DNA of 64,000 nucleotides from Cinnamomum chago (GCA_038049695.1 CP142454.1:90542501-90606500); one strand, 5' to 3'; positions 45,384-58,246 are shown, numbered from the stretch's first letter. A program made the numbers and translations. The notes: generated by a model from the letters alone, not told the origin.

Positions 45384-48300
45384 TCAAATAATTACCTCTG
45401 GTAAAAGCTGTGGATACTTCCTTTGCACTTGCTCTCTCAATTCCCAGGTGGCTTCCTCTGGCTCGTGATTTTCCCAAAGTACCTTGACCCAATGAATAGT
45501 CCGGTTTCTCAATTCTTGCTCTTTGGTGTCAATGATCTTGATCGGTCTTTCCACATACGAGGCATCTTCCCGAATCTCTAAAGGCTCATGTTGTAGAATG
45601 TGTGCAGGACTAGAGACATACTTCTTGAGCATCGAAACGTGAAAAACATTGTGTACCCCGGAGAACTCCGGCGGTAACGCAAGTCTATAAGCTACATCTC
45701 CAATCTTGCTCAAAATCTCATACGGACCAATAAACCTTCTAGACAATTTGCCCTTCTGTCCAAACCTCAAGGTTCCCCTAGTTGGTGAGACTTTCAAAAA
45801 CACCTTGTCACCCACTTGAAACTGCAATTCTCTTCTGCGAGTGTCTGCATAACTCTTCTGCCTACTTCGGGCAATCTTCAACCTTTCCTGAATCAACTTG
45901 ACATTTTCACTTGTCTCTCCAACTATCGTCGGTCCATGGAAACTACGTTCACCGACTTCTTCCCAGCAAACCGGAGTTCTGCATCTTCTACCATAAAGTG
46001 CCTCGAAAGGTGCCATACCGATGCTAGAGTGGTAACTATTGTTATAGGCAAATTCACAAAGAGGTAAGCACTCATCCCACTGAATCTTGAAATCCAATAC
46101 ACATGCACGCAACATGTCTTCGAGAGTCTGTATCGTCCTTTCTGACTGACCATCGGTCTGAGGATGATAAGCTGTGCTGAACTGAAGTTTGGTACCCATC
46201 GACTCATGAAGAGTTTTCCAAAACTTTGAAACAAATCTACTGTCTCTGTCTGAAGTAATGGAGACAGGCTGACCATGCTTACTAACAATCTCATCAACAA
46301 ACAACTTCGCAAGCGGTGCCATATGCATCATGTTCCCTGTCTTCATCGGAATGAAGTGAGCAGACTTTGTCAGACGATCTACAATGATCCAAATTGCATT
46401 ATTTCCTTTCTTAGTGTTAGGCAAACTGGAGACGAAATCCATGGTAATGTGCTCCCATTTCCACTCCGGAATCTCCAAAGGCTGTAACAAACCTGGAGGC
46501 TTCTGATGCTCTGCCTTGATCAACTGACACGTTAGGCAACGAGATACAAAAGCTGCTATCTCTCTCTTCATGTTATTCCACCAAAACCTATTCTTCAAAT
46601 TATGGTACATTTTCGTGCTACCCGGATGCATAGAATATCTCGTACTGTGAGCTTCGTTCATTATCTCATTCTTCAAATCATCCACATTTGGCACACACAA
46701 CCGGTCACGGAAATACAATATCTCATTCACCATCTTGAAATCGGGGCGTTCTGCAATAACTTCTACTATCTTGGCCAAGTCTGGGTCTTGCATCTGATTT
46801 TCCTTAATCTTCTGGATGAAGGTAGGTTCTGATACTGTCATGTTCGCTAACATCGCACCCAATCTCAGGGTTTGTACCTCTACACCCAACTCTTCGAACT
46901 GCTGTAAGACACCGATTCCTCTCAAATTAGCCATAACCACTGATTTCCTGCTCAAGGCATCAGCTACCACATTCACTTTGCCTGGATGATACTTGATCGG
47001 AAAGTCATAATCTTTGATATATTCCATCCACCTCCTCTGCCTCATGTTCAAATCCTTCTGAGAGAACAAATATTGCAAACTTCTGTGATCTGAATGGACC
47101 TCAAACTTCTCTCCGTAGAGGTAGTGTCTCCACATCTTCAATGCGAAAACAACTGCTGCCAACTCCAAGTCGTGAGTCGCATAATTCTTCTCGTGGTCCT
47201 TCAGCTGTCTCGAGCCATAAGCAATCACCTTGCCATCTTGCATCAATACACAACCTAGTCCCACATTCGAAGCATCTGTGTAAACAATAAATCCGCCGTT
47301 GCCCGATGGTAATGTAAGGATTGGGGCTGTGGTTAACCTTCCTTTCAACTCTTGGAAACTGGTTTCACACTGATCAGTCCAAACAAATGGGACATTCTTC
47401 CTAGTCAACTTTGTCAACGGGGCTGCAATGGACGAAAAACCTTGGACAAATCTTCTGTAATAGCCTGCTAAACCCAAAAAGCTTCTAATTTCTGTCACAC
47501 TGCTTGGCCTTGCCCAACTAACAACTGCCTCTATCTTGGCTGGATCAACTGCTAAACCTTCTCTGGAGATGATGTGGCCTAGAAAAGCAACTTGCTCTAA
47601 CCAGAATTCGCACTTACTGAGTTTTGCATATAACTGGTTGTCCCTCAAGAGCTGCAACGCTGTCCTCAAATGTTCTTCATGTTCCTTCTTACTCTTAGAA
47701 TATACAAGGACATCATCAATAAATACTACTGTGGAATGATCCAAATATGGTGCAAAGACCTTGTTCATCAAAGCCATAAAGACTGCTGGTGCATTTGTCA
47801 AACCAAAGGGCATCACTAAGAACTCATAGTGCCCATATCTTGTTCTAAAGGCTGTCTTTTGAACATCTGAGTCTCTAACTCTCAACTGATGGTACCCTGA
47901 CCTCAAGTCTATCTTGGAAAAATAGGCTGCTCCTTGTAATTGGTCAAACAATTCATCTATCCTTGGCAAAGGATACTTGTTCTTCACTGTCACATGGTTC
48001 AACTTCCTGTAGTCTATGCACATTCTCAGGCTTCCATCCTTCTTCTTCACAAATAACACTGGTGCTCCCCACGGTGAAACACTTGGCCTAATAAAACCTT
48101 TGCTCAACAAATCTTGCAATTGGAGCTTTAGCTCACCCATTTCTGCTGGAGCCATCCTATATGGTGCAATCGAGATCGGAGCTGTCCCTGGAAGAAGTTC
48201 AATTGTGAACTCAACTTCTCTAATTGGTGGTAAACCCGGGATTTCTTCTGGAAAAACATCCGGAAATTCACACACAATGGGGATATCCTCCACCCCTTGG

Positions 48301-50039
48301 GACTGTTTATCCTCCGTGATAAACGCAATAAATGCCTGACATCCACTCTGCACTAATCTGCTTGCCTTCAACACTGAAATAAATCCTGCCTGAGACTTTC
48401 TCCCGTTCCCCTGAAATATCAATTCTGCCTGTGGTCCTTGGAATCTGAATGTGATGGTCTTACTAAAACAGTCCATGGTGGCATGATATGCTTCTAACCA
48501 ATCCATGCCTAAAATAACATCAAAATCATGCATGTCTAAAACTATGAGGTTGGCCGGTAAATTAACATCTCCTAATAACACTGTACAACTAGGGTAATGG
48601 TTTCTACACACAACTTGTTTCCCTACTGGAGTGGTCACTACTAAGGTGTAATCCAATTCACTACATGGTGCATCAATCAACTTAGCAAAACTAGGAGATG
48701 AAAATGAATGAGTGGATCCGGGATCAAACAAAATCTGGGCTTCTACCCCACAAACAAGAAGTTTACCTTCTACCACGTCTCCTGTAGCTTCAGCATCTGC
48801 ACGGTTGAGATAGTATAACCTTCCATGCATCTGTAGTCTGTTCGGTACTTGGTTCTGCCTTCCTTGGCCTTGTCTGTTCTGCTGTGGAGGACGAGCATTC
48901 TGATTCTGTGCTGGTGGCCTAGCCTGTTGCTGCTGCTGAGGTGGTCTCATCTGATTCTGAACTGGTGCTTGATTCTGAGGAGCTACTTGTCTCTGCTGCT
49001 GGTTCCTGTTCCCTTGATTCTGAAGTAGTGGGCAATCCTTGATTGAATGGTTCATAGCCCCACACTTGAAACAGGCACCCATGGCCTTACGACATTCGTG
49101 TGTCTCATGATTCTTGCCACAATGTCCACAACCCTGCCTCACATGGCCTTGCTCTTGCCTTGGCTTCTTGCCCTGTTGTTGCCTCTGATTTTGCTGCTGA
49201 TACTGCTGCTTCCTGTCTTGAACAATCATATTATTAATATCTTCAAAGGTGTATGCCCGCTTGACTGCCTCATCATATGTAGCTGGAGGTACTACACCTA
49301 TGACATCTCTCATGATGATCGGATTCAGCCCTTCCAAAAACTTAGTTATCTTCTTCCTTTCCGTATCAATTAGCTCGGTAGCATATCTAGTCAATCTCTC
49401 AAATTTGGTGACATAGTCTAACACGGTCATGCTACCTTGCTTGAGTTGCTGAAACTCAATAGCCTTCTGCCTCTTGACATGAGAGGGAATGTATTTGTCT
49501 TGAAACTGTATCTTGAAAGCTGCCCATGCCTCATCATCAGCCATCACTGCATATGGGTCCTTGACTGTTTGCCACCACCGGTCTGCAAGCCCATAAAATA
49601 AAGAAGCAGTGAGGTTGACTTTCTGTATACCCGTGCACATGAAAACATCAAAGATCTTCTCCGTATTGACTAGCCAGTCATCTGCCACTAGCGGGTCCTC
49701 ATTGCCCGAAAACTCCTTTGGTGCTCTCTTTCTAAACTTCTCAAACAGAGCATTAGGGTCAGGATCCCTATTCTGTATCACAATCTGAGGACCTGCAGGT
49801 GGTGCTACATTCCTGTTCTGAAGTACTTCCAACAACTGCCTTTGGACTTGTGCCATTTCATCATCCTTCTTAGCCAATTGTTCTTGAAATCTTGCTTGAT
49901 TCTCATTAGCCTGTCTTTGCTGTGCTATCATGGCTTGCATCAATTCTTGAAACTGTGTAGCTGTCGGTGTCTCAGATGCATCTGACTCATTCTGATTACT
50001 GCCTGAAGCATGATGATTTGGAGCTTTTCTTGGAGGCAT
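45384..50039 (-). CDS. Tekay chromovirus Gag-Pol polyprotein with C-terminal chromodomain
   Basis: One open frame (ATG at 50075, the likelier start being MPPRKAPNH at 50039). Approximate residues counted from 50075: gag capsid 110-270; zinc knuckles [13 protein letters not shown] and [14 protein letters not shown] (about 315-345); protease DPGSTHSF (about 448); RT with FIDD (about 787); RNase H YTDAS (about 932); integrase HHCC (about 1148-1190); D, D and E in [15 protein letters not shown] and DGQSERT (about 1212, 1275, 1315); chromodomain [16 protein letters not shown] (about 1530). No stop or frameshift is seen. The chromodomain is thought to steer integration to heterochromatin. Confidence 0.95.
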   Translation of the reverse strand: MPPRKAPNHHASGSNQNESDASETPTATQFQELMQAMIAQQRQANENQARFQEQLAKKDDEMAQVQRQLLEVLQNRNVAPPAGPQIVIQNRDPDPNALFEKFRKRAPKEFSGNEDPLVADDWLVNTEKIFDVFMCTGIQKVNLTASLFYGLADRWWQTVKDPYAVMADDEAWAAFKIQFQDKYIPSHVKRQKAIEFQQLKQGSMTVLDYVTKFERLTRYATELIDTERKKITKFLEGLNPIIMRDVIGVVPPATYDEAVKRAYTFEDINNMIVQDRKQQYQQQNQRQQQGKKPRQEQGHVRQGCGHCGKNHETHECRKAMGACFKCGAMNHSIKDCPLLQNQGNRNQQQRQVAPQNQAPVQNQMRPPQQQQQARPPAQNQNARPPQQNRQGQGRQNQVPNRLQMHGRLYYLNRADAEATGDVVEGKLLVCGVEAQILFDPGSTHSFSSPSFAKLIDAPCSELDYTLVVTTPVGKQVVCRNHYPSCTVLLGDVNLPANLIVLDMHDFDVILGMDWLEAYHATMDCFSKTITFRFQGPQAELIFQGNGRKSQAGFISVLKASRLVQSGCQAFIAFITEDKQSQGVEDIPIVCEFPDVFPEEIPGLPPIREVEFTIELLPGTAPISIAPYRMAPAEMGELKLQLQDLLSKGFIRPSVSPWGAPVLFVKKKDGSLRMCIDYRKLNHVTVKNKYPLPRIDELFDQLQGAAYFSKIDLRSGYHQLRVRDSDVQKTAFRTRYGHYEFLVMPFGLTNAPAVFMALMNKVFAPYLDHSTVVFIDDVLVYSKSKKEHEEHLRTALQLLRDNQLYAKLSKCEFWLEQVAFLGHIISREGLAVDPAKIEAVVSWARPSSVTEIRSFLGLAGYYRRFVQGFSSIAAPLTKLTRKNVPFVWTDQCETSFQELKGRLTTAPILTLPSGNGGFIVYTDASNVGLGCVLMQDGKVIAYGSRQLKDHEKNYATHDLELAAVVFALKMWRHYLYGEKFEVHSDHRSLQYLFSQKDLNMRQRRWMEYIKDYDFPIKYHPGKVNVVADALSRKSVVMANLRGIGVLQQFEELGVEVQTLRLGAMLANMTVSEPTFIQKIKENQMQDPDLAKIVEVIAERPDFKMVNEILYFRDRLCVPNVDDLKNEIMNEAHSTRYSMHPGSTKMYHNLKNRFWWNNMKREIAAFVSRCLTCQLIKAEHQKPPGLLQPLEIPEWKWEHITMDFVSSLPNTKKGNNAIWIIVDRLTKSAHFIPMKTGNMMHMAPLAKLFVDEIVSKHGQPVSITSDRDSRFVSKFWKTLHESMGTKLQFSTAYHPQTDGQSERTIQTLEDMLRACVLDFKIQWDECLPLCEFAYNNSYHSSIGMAPFEALYGRRCRTPVCWEEVGERSFHGPTIVGETSENVKLIQERLKIARSRQKSYADTRRRELQFQVGDKVFLKVSPTRGTLRFGQKGKLSRRFIGPYEILSKIGDVAYRLALPPEFSGVHNVFHVSMLKKYVSSPAHILQHEPLEIREDASYVERPIKIIDTKEQELRNRTIHWVKVLWENHEPEEATWELREQVQRKYPQLLPEVII

Positions 50040-50183
50040 ATTGCTGTAAAACAAAGAGTTAGAACACAAAATCATGGTACAAGGGTTTCTAGGATCCTAT
50101 ACGAATGAATCTATCGAACTCACGAATCCTCGCCACGTTCCTAAGACCTTTCTAGTTTCTTTTAAGTGCCTGAAACATGTCTC

Positions 50184-50195
50184 GCTCTGATACCA
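50184..50195 (-). other. Primer binding site of element D (tRNA-Met type)
   Basis: On the minus strand TGACTGGTATCAGAGCGAG: the PBS TGGTATCAGAGC begins four nt after the 5' LTR. Confidence 0.92.
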
Positions 50196-50199
50196 GTCA

Positions 50200-52992
50200 T
50201 GTCGCGACCCCGGAACGGATCCCGGCCCCGCGACGAGTGTTGATTTGCATTCGGTGTTGTTAATTGCTTTCCCACAGGTTCCCGCGGTGAGGATTCCCAA
50301 AGACACACGGAATCTGACTCACACGTACACGATTGCGGAAGCGTGTAGCAAAACACATCAAGATGAGCCCAACAAAACATTTGGGTGCCATAACAAATGA
50401 TCACAAGGCATGGTATCATAGAAAGAAGCTAACAAGCATTCCCATTAATATTCAAGTTATAGAACTAATACAAAAACAAGTTAAGTTTAGTACAACCCAT
50501 AAGAGACCAATAAAGGTCAATACAATCTCAAAATAGTCAAAAGAAACCCCAAGACTAAGGGTGACGAAACTCGAGAACCAGACCGACATCTAAATGACAT
50601 CGTCGGGCTGCCACTCTCTCACGGGAGTTGGCTCACAAGCCTCCTCCTGACGCTCCTCCTCAAAGGCAACGTCTCCTGCACCTGGGCACCAATAAACAAG
50701 GGTCAAACACGACGGTTTGGCAGGTAATCAATTTAGGCCTGAACATGAACAATAACATTTAGAGAAAACATGTGAGCAAATCTTTAGTATGAAGTACTAT
50801 CAAAGTTGAGATACATTTTCAAGAGTACGAACAAAGCTGAGATACAAAATAATCTAGCATGAGTACATAATGTATATCACGAATAGTTACAATCCACAAA
50901 GAGCCCATCCTTTCTCTATCATTTATATAATGAAAAGAGCAAGCACGCACGACAAGCACGATATACATAATATAAGCACGACACGATTTCCCACAAAGAC
51001 GGGAATTCCGGCCGCGGAACCGGACACGCACGATGTGTAATAAATACACGACCAGTCTGCAGACAGTCCACATGTTTAAAGACCCCCAGACAGTGGATCA
51101 AACCGAAAGGGCAGTCTAAGCTCAGTGGTGTTTACTTAATTCATGAATGCACAAAACACGCGAAGCACGATCAAACACGTCGAGATAAAAAGGGGGAAAT
51201 CACTTATCACAACACGTCGAGCACGACTAGCACGAGGCATAATATTTATGCAAAACACGCTTAGGAAGTGATCCCCTTTTTTCTTGAAACAAAACTTCAA
51301 AACAAACTTATACTTGAAATACAAAACAAGTGCACGTTTGTACTTATAGTACCAAGACGGAAATTCAAATACGAAATCTGACAAGCATGTGCTAAGGCTA
51401 CAAATTGACCTTTGTGTAATTGAAACTCCAAATGTCAGAATATACAAGAATTGGTGTCCTTAGAGGTTGGGTGGCATTTCGAGGTTTCATTTACACAATG
51501 TCAAGTCAAAACCCTTAACATAGTCTAGTTTTCGGACCTCAAGAAAAATACACAAAATGGAGAGAAATCATCTTCCTGAGTCTGGCAGGTTCGCTCGAGC
51601 GAACCTGTCACGTTGATGACACTTCGCTCGAGCGGACCTTACAAAGCGTAGACAGTTCGCTCGAGCGAATGTTGGCTCGAGCGAATAATAAAATGCGTTC
51701 GAACGAACGACTTGCTGCCTCGCTCCGTAGGAGACAGTGGCATGTTCGCTCGAGCGGACCCAGGGGTCGCTCGAGCGAACAGGCTGCTGCCTGAGCTCGC
51801 TGAGTGCGGAAATCCCCTTTCCTTGCACATCTTTCACTACATTCTTCTCCTTCTTCTCATCCATCAATCACACAAAAACCCTTGAGCCTACATGCTCACC
51901 AAGGTGTATCTCCATCATTTCACACATTTAAATCCAATAAAAAACCAAATCATGAAGCATGTAAACAATGTAAGCACAATTTCTAAAATACAATGGAAAC
52001 CAAAATAAAATGCACATGAAGCCTAAAAAGATCACTTGCCTTGACCAAAGCTAAACACTCCTCCTCAAGTACTTCCTCAAGCTAATCAACACTACAAGAA
52101 AATCCAAGAGAAAACCACACAACTCACTAAATCTTGAAAACAAGAAACCCATTTAGAAAAAGGGTTGAAACTAGGAAAATCATGATCTTAAAGGACTAAA
52201 AAGACTCCATGAAAGATGTGGGTTGAAGCTCTTACCTAGGAATGGTCACACAAGAGAGAAGAGAGGAAATGTAGATCTTGTCCCAAAAGAAACTCCAAGA
52301 AACTTGTACCAATAGAGAGCTTGCAATGAGATGGAGAAGATGATGAACTTGAAACTTTATTTGGAGCTCTCTAACTAGATCATGCAAGAGGAAATGAAGA
52401 GAAAGGGAAAGAGGGGTTTTCCTTGCCCTAGCTTCAGAAATTGCAGAGATTTGGGGGAATGAATGGAAGAGAGGAAGAAAGGGTTTAAGTGAAGGAAAAT
52501 GGGTCCCAACTAACTTGAACTTGAAATGGCTAAAACATGACCTTGTGGGCCTCGGATGACTTCGACGAAGAAGGATAAAACGATCGTCGAAATATCTAGT
52601 TTCCAAAAAGTATATTTTTGACATAGTTTTGAAGTCTCGAAAATTGTGTCCAGATTTGTGCAAGAAAGACAATTTTACCCTCTTTGGCCAAAACTTGGGT
52701 TTTTGGGCTTCAAACATGAATGGGCTTAATACGAAAGTTGTAACACGTCGAAATATCAATCAAATGAAATCAAAATCACAATCACACGGAAATCGATACG
52801 ATCTTCCCAAGCTCACACGTGCACTCAGGCCATCCTGAGTGTGTCTAACTAATATTAAACGTTCTCAAAATTACCAAAGCTATATCCAAGACTAAAACTA
52901 ATCACTTCTAACCCAACAATAACTAAACCCACTTAGGACTAAACACATACTAATCACACACTAATCGGATTGGTCTGGGTCGGGGTCTAACA
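50200..52992 (-). mobile_element. 5' LTR of element D
   Basis: 2793 bp, from TGTCGCGACC to GGTCTAACA in plus-strand reading. It is nearly identical to the split 3' LTR and is followed by the GAAAT duplication. Confidence 0.93.
51588..51783. repeat. TCGCTCGAGCGA palindrome cluster, D 5' LTR
   Basis: Units near 51592, 51624, 51656, 51674, 51743 and 51765, one fewer than in the 3' LTR (18-nt difference at the second unit). Confidence 0.9.
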
Positions 52993-52997
52993 GAAAT

Positions 52998-53103
52998 CAT
53001 TACAAAGATATGCAATAAAACACAACACTAGGGTTCTAATCTAGAAAGGATCAACTCCGGGTTGTTAAGCCCTAAAATGGAGTAACCTCTCTCTGATACC
53101 AAT
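52998..53103 (-). other. 5' leader and PBS of element C
   Basis: On the minus strand ATTGGTATCAGAG adjoins the LTR (53091-53103), followed by about 90 nt of leader that ends at the insertion site of D. No gag start is present, unlike element E. Confidence 0.8.
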
Positions 53104-54965
53104 TGAAAGTCCGGGGATCCGAACCCTAGAGGGGGGGTGAATAGGGTGAGCCTCAATTATGACCAATTTTAGCCAATTTTAACTTCTTTAAAATAAACTA
53201 GTCATAAGTGATGATTTACCAAACAAAATGCGGAAGCTAACATAAGAAATCATCACAAGCATACACCATTACATAAAGGTTTATAGTGGTTCGGCCTCAA
53301 TGCCTACATCCACTACCGGCTAGTGATCCAATCACCACACCGGATTTCCACTATTTATGCTTTCCAATAGGCTAAGCAATAACCTTTACAATGATGTTTT
53401 TCAAGGCTTAACATCAACCTATTACACTATGCTTTTCTTAGGCTAAGCAATAACCTCTTCAACCAAAAGGTTGGTTATCTCTCTAATTAGTGTCTAGAAT
53501 ACACTTGATGGAGATACAATTAATAGCTCATTACAATGCCTCTTAATTAGGCAGATATGAAAGTGTAAATCTATTTCACACACACACACACACTATGGAT
53601 GCAAAGATGAATGCACAATGTGTATGTATGATGTCCTCAATCAATTTTTAAATGAAAGCTCATAAATGTATGCCTAAGGCTATTGAAAGTTTTAGCTGAT
53701 AAAAACATTTATGATTGAGGAAAGAATGCTAATAACATGTTAAAAAAAACTTGTAAAAGATATACATACGTATTCTAAACAAGTTGTGAAATTATAAGAA
53801 CAAAACATGTGATGCATAGGGATGTCAATCAAATTAACAATGTAGCTCAATATGTGTATGCTATAAGCATAAAACATAAAAATAGATTTGATTGAAATTA
53901 GGGGACAAATCATATGTAATTATAAAGTCAACTTGAAAATGATATACCTATCAAAGCAAGGCAAGTTGTGAAACTTTAAAACAATAGTAAATATGATTTG
54001 TGAAGTTGTTGAATCCAAAACATAAGATATATTTGAAAGAGATTTCCTTATGATGAAAAACAACAACCATAGATTCAACCAAGTATAGGAATCATGTTAC
54101 ATATAATTTCAAAGATGTTTTCATTCACATGATTTACTTAGATATACGAATTTAAGTACTACTTGGATTGAATCAAGGTGATGCATCCAAAACAATAAAT
54201 CAATTCAAAAACATATACATGTTAAGGACATAACAAATCATAGTTTATCATGCTACAAAAGATTTACCAAAAATAAAGCAAAGCATGAAAACATATGATT
54301 AAGAAAAGTAAAGCTTACTTAGAGATTTAACTTCATCAATCCAAGCTTTAGCTTTCCTAATGACCCCTTTCATCCCTTAGCTCGTTCCCCTTTGATTGGC
54401 CTCAAAACATCTCAAGGATGGCCTAAAAATCTCTAACTTTTGGCAAATGAATGAACTAATATTTATAGCCAAAAATAGCCCAACGGGTCGACCTGGCCTT
54501 CACAACGGTCATAAAACTGACCGTTTGAAAAAGGGCCAACGGCTCTTTACCCGGTCGACCCACAGGGGCCCGGTCGACCGCACCCACTGAGGGTTGACCC
54601 AGGCCTGGGACCAAAATTCCCTAAAAATGTATCTTTCAAAGTATTTTCTCTTGTGAACTTTTAGGCCACTCAATCAAGCTTGGAAACATGATTTAAATCA
54701 AACTAAGTGGTTTAAAATCATGAAACATAAAAAACCTAAAATGAATTGAAAGATTTAAAACATAGGCTAGCTTGATTTGATAAAACTCCTTTTCAAAATA
54801 AAATGCATCCAAGATAAAAATCAAAACATGCATAAATTAAGATTTCTAACAATGCATGTGTAAATCAAGATTTCAAGTTTTACTAAAACAATGTATGTGT
54901 AAAAATTCAAATGATGCTAGAATGATAACGCATCCATCAAATTGCAATACACAAAATCCCTTACA
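53104..54965 (-). mobile_element. 5' LTR of element C
   Basis: 1862 bp, from TGAAAGTCCGGGG to AAAATCCCTTACA, followed by CAACC. It differs from the 3' LTR by scattered substitutions and small indels and by rearranged palindromes (54481-54605). A minus-strand TATA box TATAAATATTAG is near 54456-54467. Confidence 0.9.
54481..54605. repeat. Palindrome cluster of the C 5' LTR
   Basis: Units CGGGTCGACC, CCGGTCGACC and CCCGGTCGACCG occur near 54484, 54551 and 54570. Compared with the 3' LTR, one block is missing on the left and a new unit is present on the right. Confidence 0.85.
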
Positions 54966-55260
54966 CAACCTTGTCAGATGAGATGCCCAATCTCATCACT
55001 GGTTGTGAAGATATTTAAGTATAAGATTTGCAATACATGTCTACTGTATGTGGATCTCATCCATTCACATGTATTACATCTAGTATACTTGTGGACTCCA
55101 GTTCATCTCATGAACCATTATGTCATTCGTATTGGTTATGTGCAAGTATATAATTAAACACCATTCATCTCATGAAAGGAAAGCATGATTGTATTGATAA
55201 ATAAAGAAATTAATCAATCTATTACATCATACACTTGGCATTGAGACCATAAAACTAACA

Positions 55261-56070
55261 ATGTCCGGGATACAAACAAATGATTTGAAGAGATGATGAC
55301 AATGATGGTCACTCTTCAAACGCAGATTAACAAATAGGAGTCCGGACGACATTCTCGCAATGATCACAACAGACGTGATCAAAGAGATAGTCATGATCAT
55401 GATATGGACCATAATAATGACAAAGAAGAGTTGAGCAAAACTCGAGTCACGGTTGAAGCAGTCCAAAAGATGATTGAAAATGCCACTGAGGGGTAACATC
55501 ATCCAAAAAAGGATCAAACCCACCTTAACCAGCCTGGATGGATGATGAGCCATTTCCACCTAAATTCAAGCAGCCTCATTTGTAATCATATAATGGAAGC
55601 ACTTCATCTTATCAGCATCTATGCCACTTCAAGGTGTTGATTGGAGAGATATCTAATAATGATGCATTAAAAATCCGATTGTTCACCAGTACATTGAAAG
55701 AACAGCCTTTGATTGGTATAAAAGGCTACCAAGCGGTTCCATAAAGTCATGGAAGGATATAAAACAAAAGTTTACTGATCATTTTTTCGATGCTGACAGT
55801 TCAATGACTACAGGTCGCCTATGTACAGAAAAACAAGGCAAAGAAGAATCAGCGACTACCTTTATCAAAAGATGGCAAGCTTTGTCATTTAAATGTCCGG
55901 AAAACCTTTCACATGAGTCCTTGACGGACATGTGTAGGACAAACTTACATTAAAAAATAAGGGCTAAGTTTGTCAGAAATAAAGAAAAAGACCTTGGTGA
56001 GTTATTAGAAGCAGCAATAGAAGTTGAAACAATCATTAGAGATCGAGATATAGAAAAGAAATCTACCAGG
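55261..56070 (+). pseudogene. Gag core (A3), resumed after element B
   Basis: Collinear with A1 13500-14345 on the opposite strand: the ATGATCACAACAGACGTGAT-like block, then gag capsid sequence (AFDWYKRLP near 55715, FIKRWQALSFKCPENL near 55865). Several frame breaks and a TAA after RTNLH. Confidence 0.8.
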
Positions 56071-56219
56071 AAGATTTAACCACCCAAAAGTGGGGGCAAA
56101 AAGAAATAAGCTAGGCAGTTCAAGTAGCTTCACCCCTTGACTCAAGGAAACTCATAAATAGTCAGAAGAGAGATGACGAAGATCAATACAAGATGAAGAG
56201 AAGTCAGACTTAAGAAAGA

Positions 56220-57817
56220 ATGTCTCGAGAATATGATTTTGCTATTGAAGATTCTGAGTCAATATTTCATACTCTTCTAAAAAATGAGAAAATCAAGCTT
56301 CCGCCATGTAAAATACCAGAAGAAAAAGGCAAAACAAATGACCCAAAGTATTGCATATACCATAGGGTCATAAGTCATGGTATAAAAGACTGCTGGGTCT
56401 TTAAGAATAAGGTCCAGGAGTTACTTGACAATGGCATCATCACCTTGGCTAAAGAAGACAAGAAGGTGACAACTAACATGCTGTCTGTTCACTTTGGAAG
56501 TTTCAAACAACCAGTTAGAATTCCCACTGTGCAAGAAGAAGAGGGAGATGTCGAGTTTCGATTGGTAAACCCATTGGAAAGTAGGGATGGATTAGTTTCA
56601 GTAGAAATGCCAAATGGTGTGATGATATGGGTCCATCCAGATATCTTGTCAGAAGAAGGGTGGGAGACAGTAAGAAGCAAATCACGCTCTGTTGCAACGT
56701 CAAATTCCTTCTGGAATGACAACTATCCTATGAGAAATGCTATGGGGGCAAGAAAACAAAAGAAAAGACATAGGTCGAATAACAAGAAAAAGCCTAGTAA
56801 AGCAAAAGAGGTTGTCACCCAGTAGATTTGTTAACACAAGAGCCTCGAGTTCCATTTACTGTGAAGGACTTCTTGCCACTTGATCTCTTTTTGTCTTTAG
56901 AAAATCAAAAGCAGAAAGATGAATTAAGTGAGTCAAAAGATGATATATTCTCATGCAGCTGTCTCTCACTGGTAGAGTTGAAAGAGGAACTGGATCAAGG
57001 TGATGGTAATTATGGCCTTAGATGGGGATATAGAGATCGCGTGAGTTCTTCCGAAAGTTCAGATGAATTAAGTCAAGATTCAACTAGACGACATATTTTT
57101 ACTCAAAGAAACCATGATGAGCCATACTTTATCCCCGACCCCACATCGACAGAGAATGATAGTGACCCTTCAGAACCCTCGAGTTTGTTAACCGACCCAA
57201 ATGATGACAATGAGTTGCTTGATGATGATGATATTAGGAGATGGATTCAAGGCATAGTGAAAATTGTCGTTTATACTGCATCCATATGGAATTTGACTCC
57301 AGAATGGCAAAGAAAAGATCTTCCTACAATCATCATGGGGGGAGTAGCCGATGAAAATCCAGATATTAATAGGATTGACGAAGTGGACAAGTCCTCAGAT
57401 GTAGGTGATGATTCTCTCGCACTTGATGGGTATGATGCTGATGGTTCAGATTCAAACTCTGATGTGTGGATCTTTTACTCATCCAATAGAGAAAACATAA
57501 GATCATACGAATATGTGTCGGAGGAAGATGAAATCTGGGCACATGATGATGCGGCTAGAAGAGAAATCAAAGAAAAAAGGGTCATTCATGCAATTAGCCA
57601 CATGCCTAGACCAATTGGGCCCCTCAATCCTTTAGACCCAATTCCATGGTGTTTTGCAGGAGGACCCAGGATCCCCCAAGAAATTGAAGCCTTAACATGG
57701 GATAATGATACCCCATGGGATGCGGATGAGGATGTCGGAGGATTATATTGGCCATGTAATATGGTTGGGATCGACCATGAAACTTCTGATGAAGAGAAAA
57801 ATGAAGATGAAGACTAA
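56220..57817 (+). pseudogene. Gag C-terminus with zinc-knuckle-like motif and acidic spacer (A3)
   Basis: 56220-56825 (201 residues) contains CIYHRVISHGIKDCWVFKNK and a basic tail. After a stop at 56823, 56828-57817 is a 329-residue acidic frame that is more complete than in A1. It is rich in D, E and S and has conserved blocks such as TASIWNLTPEWQRKDLP. I know no function for this spacer. Confidence 0.75.
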
Positions 57818-58246
57818 GCAGAGAGTTCATCAACATCCAATTTGACATCCTTCGAATCTTCGGAAACTGCAACAGCAGATAGCGAAGAGATTTCCTTATG
57901 TTTTCCTGAGGTATAGGAGGTAGGCAAAGGGACTCGCTCTGGGCTAGATTACCATAAAAATTATGATGCAATTATTAGCCAAGACAAGGCTACAAAGCCT
58001 ACAGAAAGAAATGTCAAGAATGGTGGTCTGCCTAGTCTTCAAGAGCCCTTTAGATTTGATTTACTTTAACATCTAGCACGCATCCCCGCAAGTATAAGCA
58101 TGCATGAGATGTTGAGGCTGTCTCCAAACATTTGAAAAGCTGCTGCAGCAGCTCTCATCAACCCAGACCAATATGCATCTCATGTCCACCAAGTACAAGT
58201 AAAGCAAAAAGCGAATTGTAAAGAATGTTTCAATTTAAGAGCAGCC
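57818..58246 (+). other. Decayed coding region between spacer and protease (A3)
   Basis: Collinear with 11355-11921 of A1. No long frame. A stop ends the preceding frame at 57815-57817. Confidence 0.55.

Larger units (their letters stand above)
29045..52992 (-). mobile_element. Element D: Tekay chromovirus, intact polyprotein, minus strand
   Basis: LTRs start TGTCGCGACCCCGG and end GGGGTCTAACA as read on the plus strand, flanked by GAAAT (29040-29044 and 52993-52997). It has a PBS for tRNA-Met at 50184-50195, a PPT at 45347-45360 and one uninterrupted gag-pol frame ending in a chromodomain. The two LTRs differ by about ten substitutions, two to three short indels and one 18-bp palindrome unit, so insertion was recent. 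Its left LTR is interrupted by element E. Confidence 0.93.
24135..54965 (-). mobile_element. Element C: Sirevirus-like non-autonomous element without gag, split by element D
   Basis: Two LTRs of about 1.87 kb (24135-26012 and 53104-54965) are flanked by CAACC duplications (24130-24134 and 54966-54970). A tRNA-Met PBS and multiple GGGGGAG polypurine tracts set the minus orientation. After removal of D the internal region is only about 3.1 kb and contains no gag or pol frame. The internal part is collinear with the noncoding half of element E. The left terminal dinucleotide has mutated from TG to TA. Confidence 0.85.
22664..55260. mobile_element. Element B: solo-LTR-like copia insertion, split by element C
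   Basis: The ends are TGTTGGGAAATAGG and AAAACTAACA, flanked by ATGTC duplications. Without the nested insert it is only about 1.76 kb (22664-24134 plus 54971-55260) and has no coding region, PBS or PPT, so it is best read as a solo LTR. Read on the minus strand it starts TGTTAGTTTTATGG, which resembles Angela/Tork-type copia LTRs in size and style. Family and orientation are tentative. Confidence 0.7.

Noticed and set aside
45384-45560. Host chromodomain gene
   Set aside because: It is continuous with integrase in one frame and typical of Tekay polyproteins.
49047-49373. Leucine-rich ORF opposite the Tekay gag
   Set aside because: Antisense shadow of the glutamine-rich gag region. No family resemblance.
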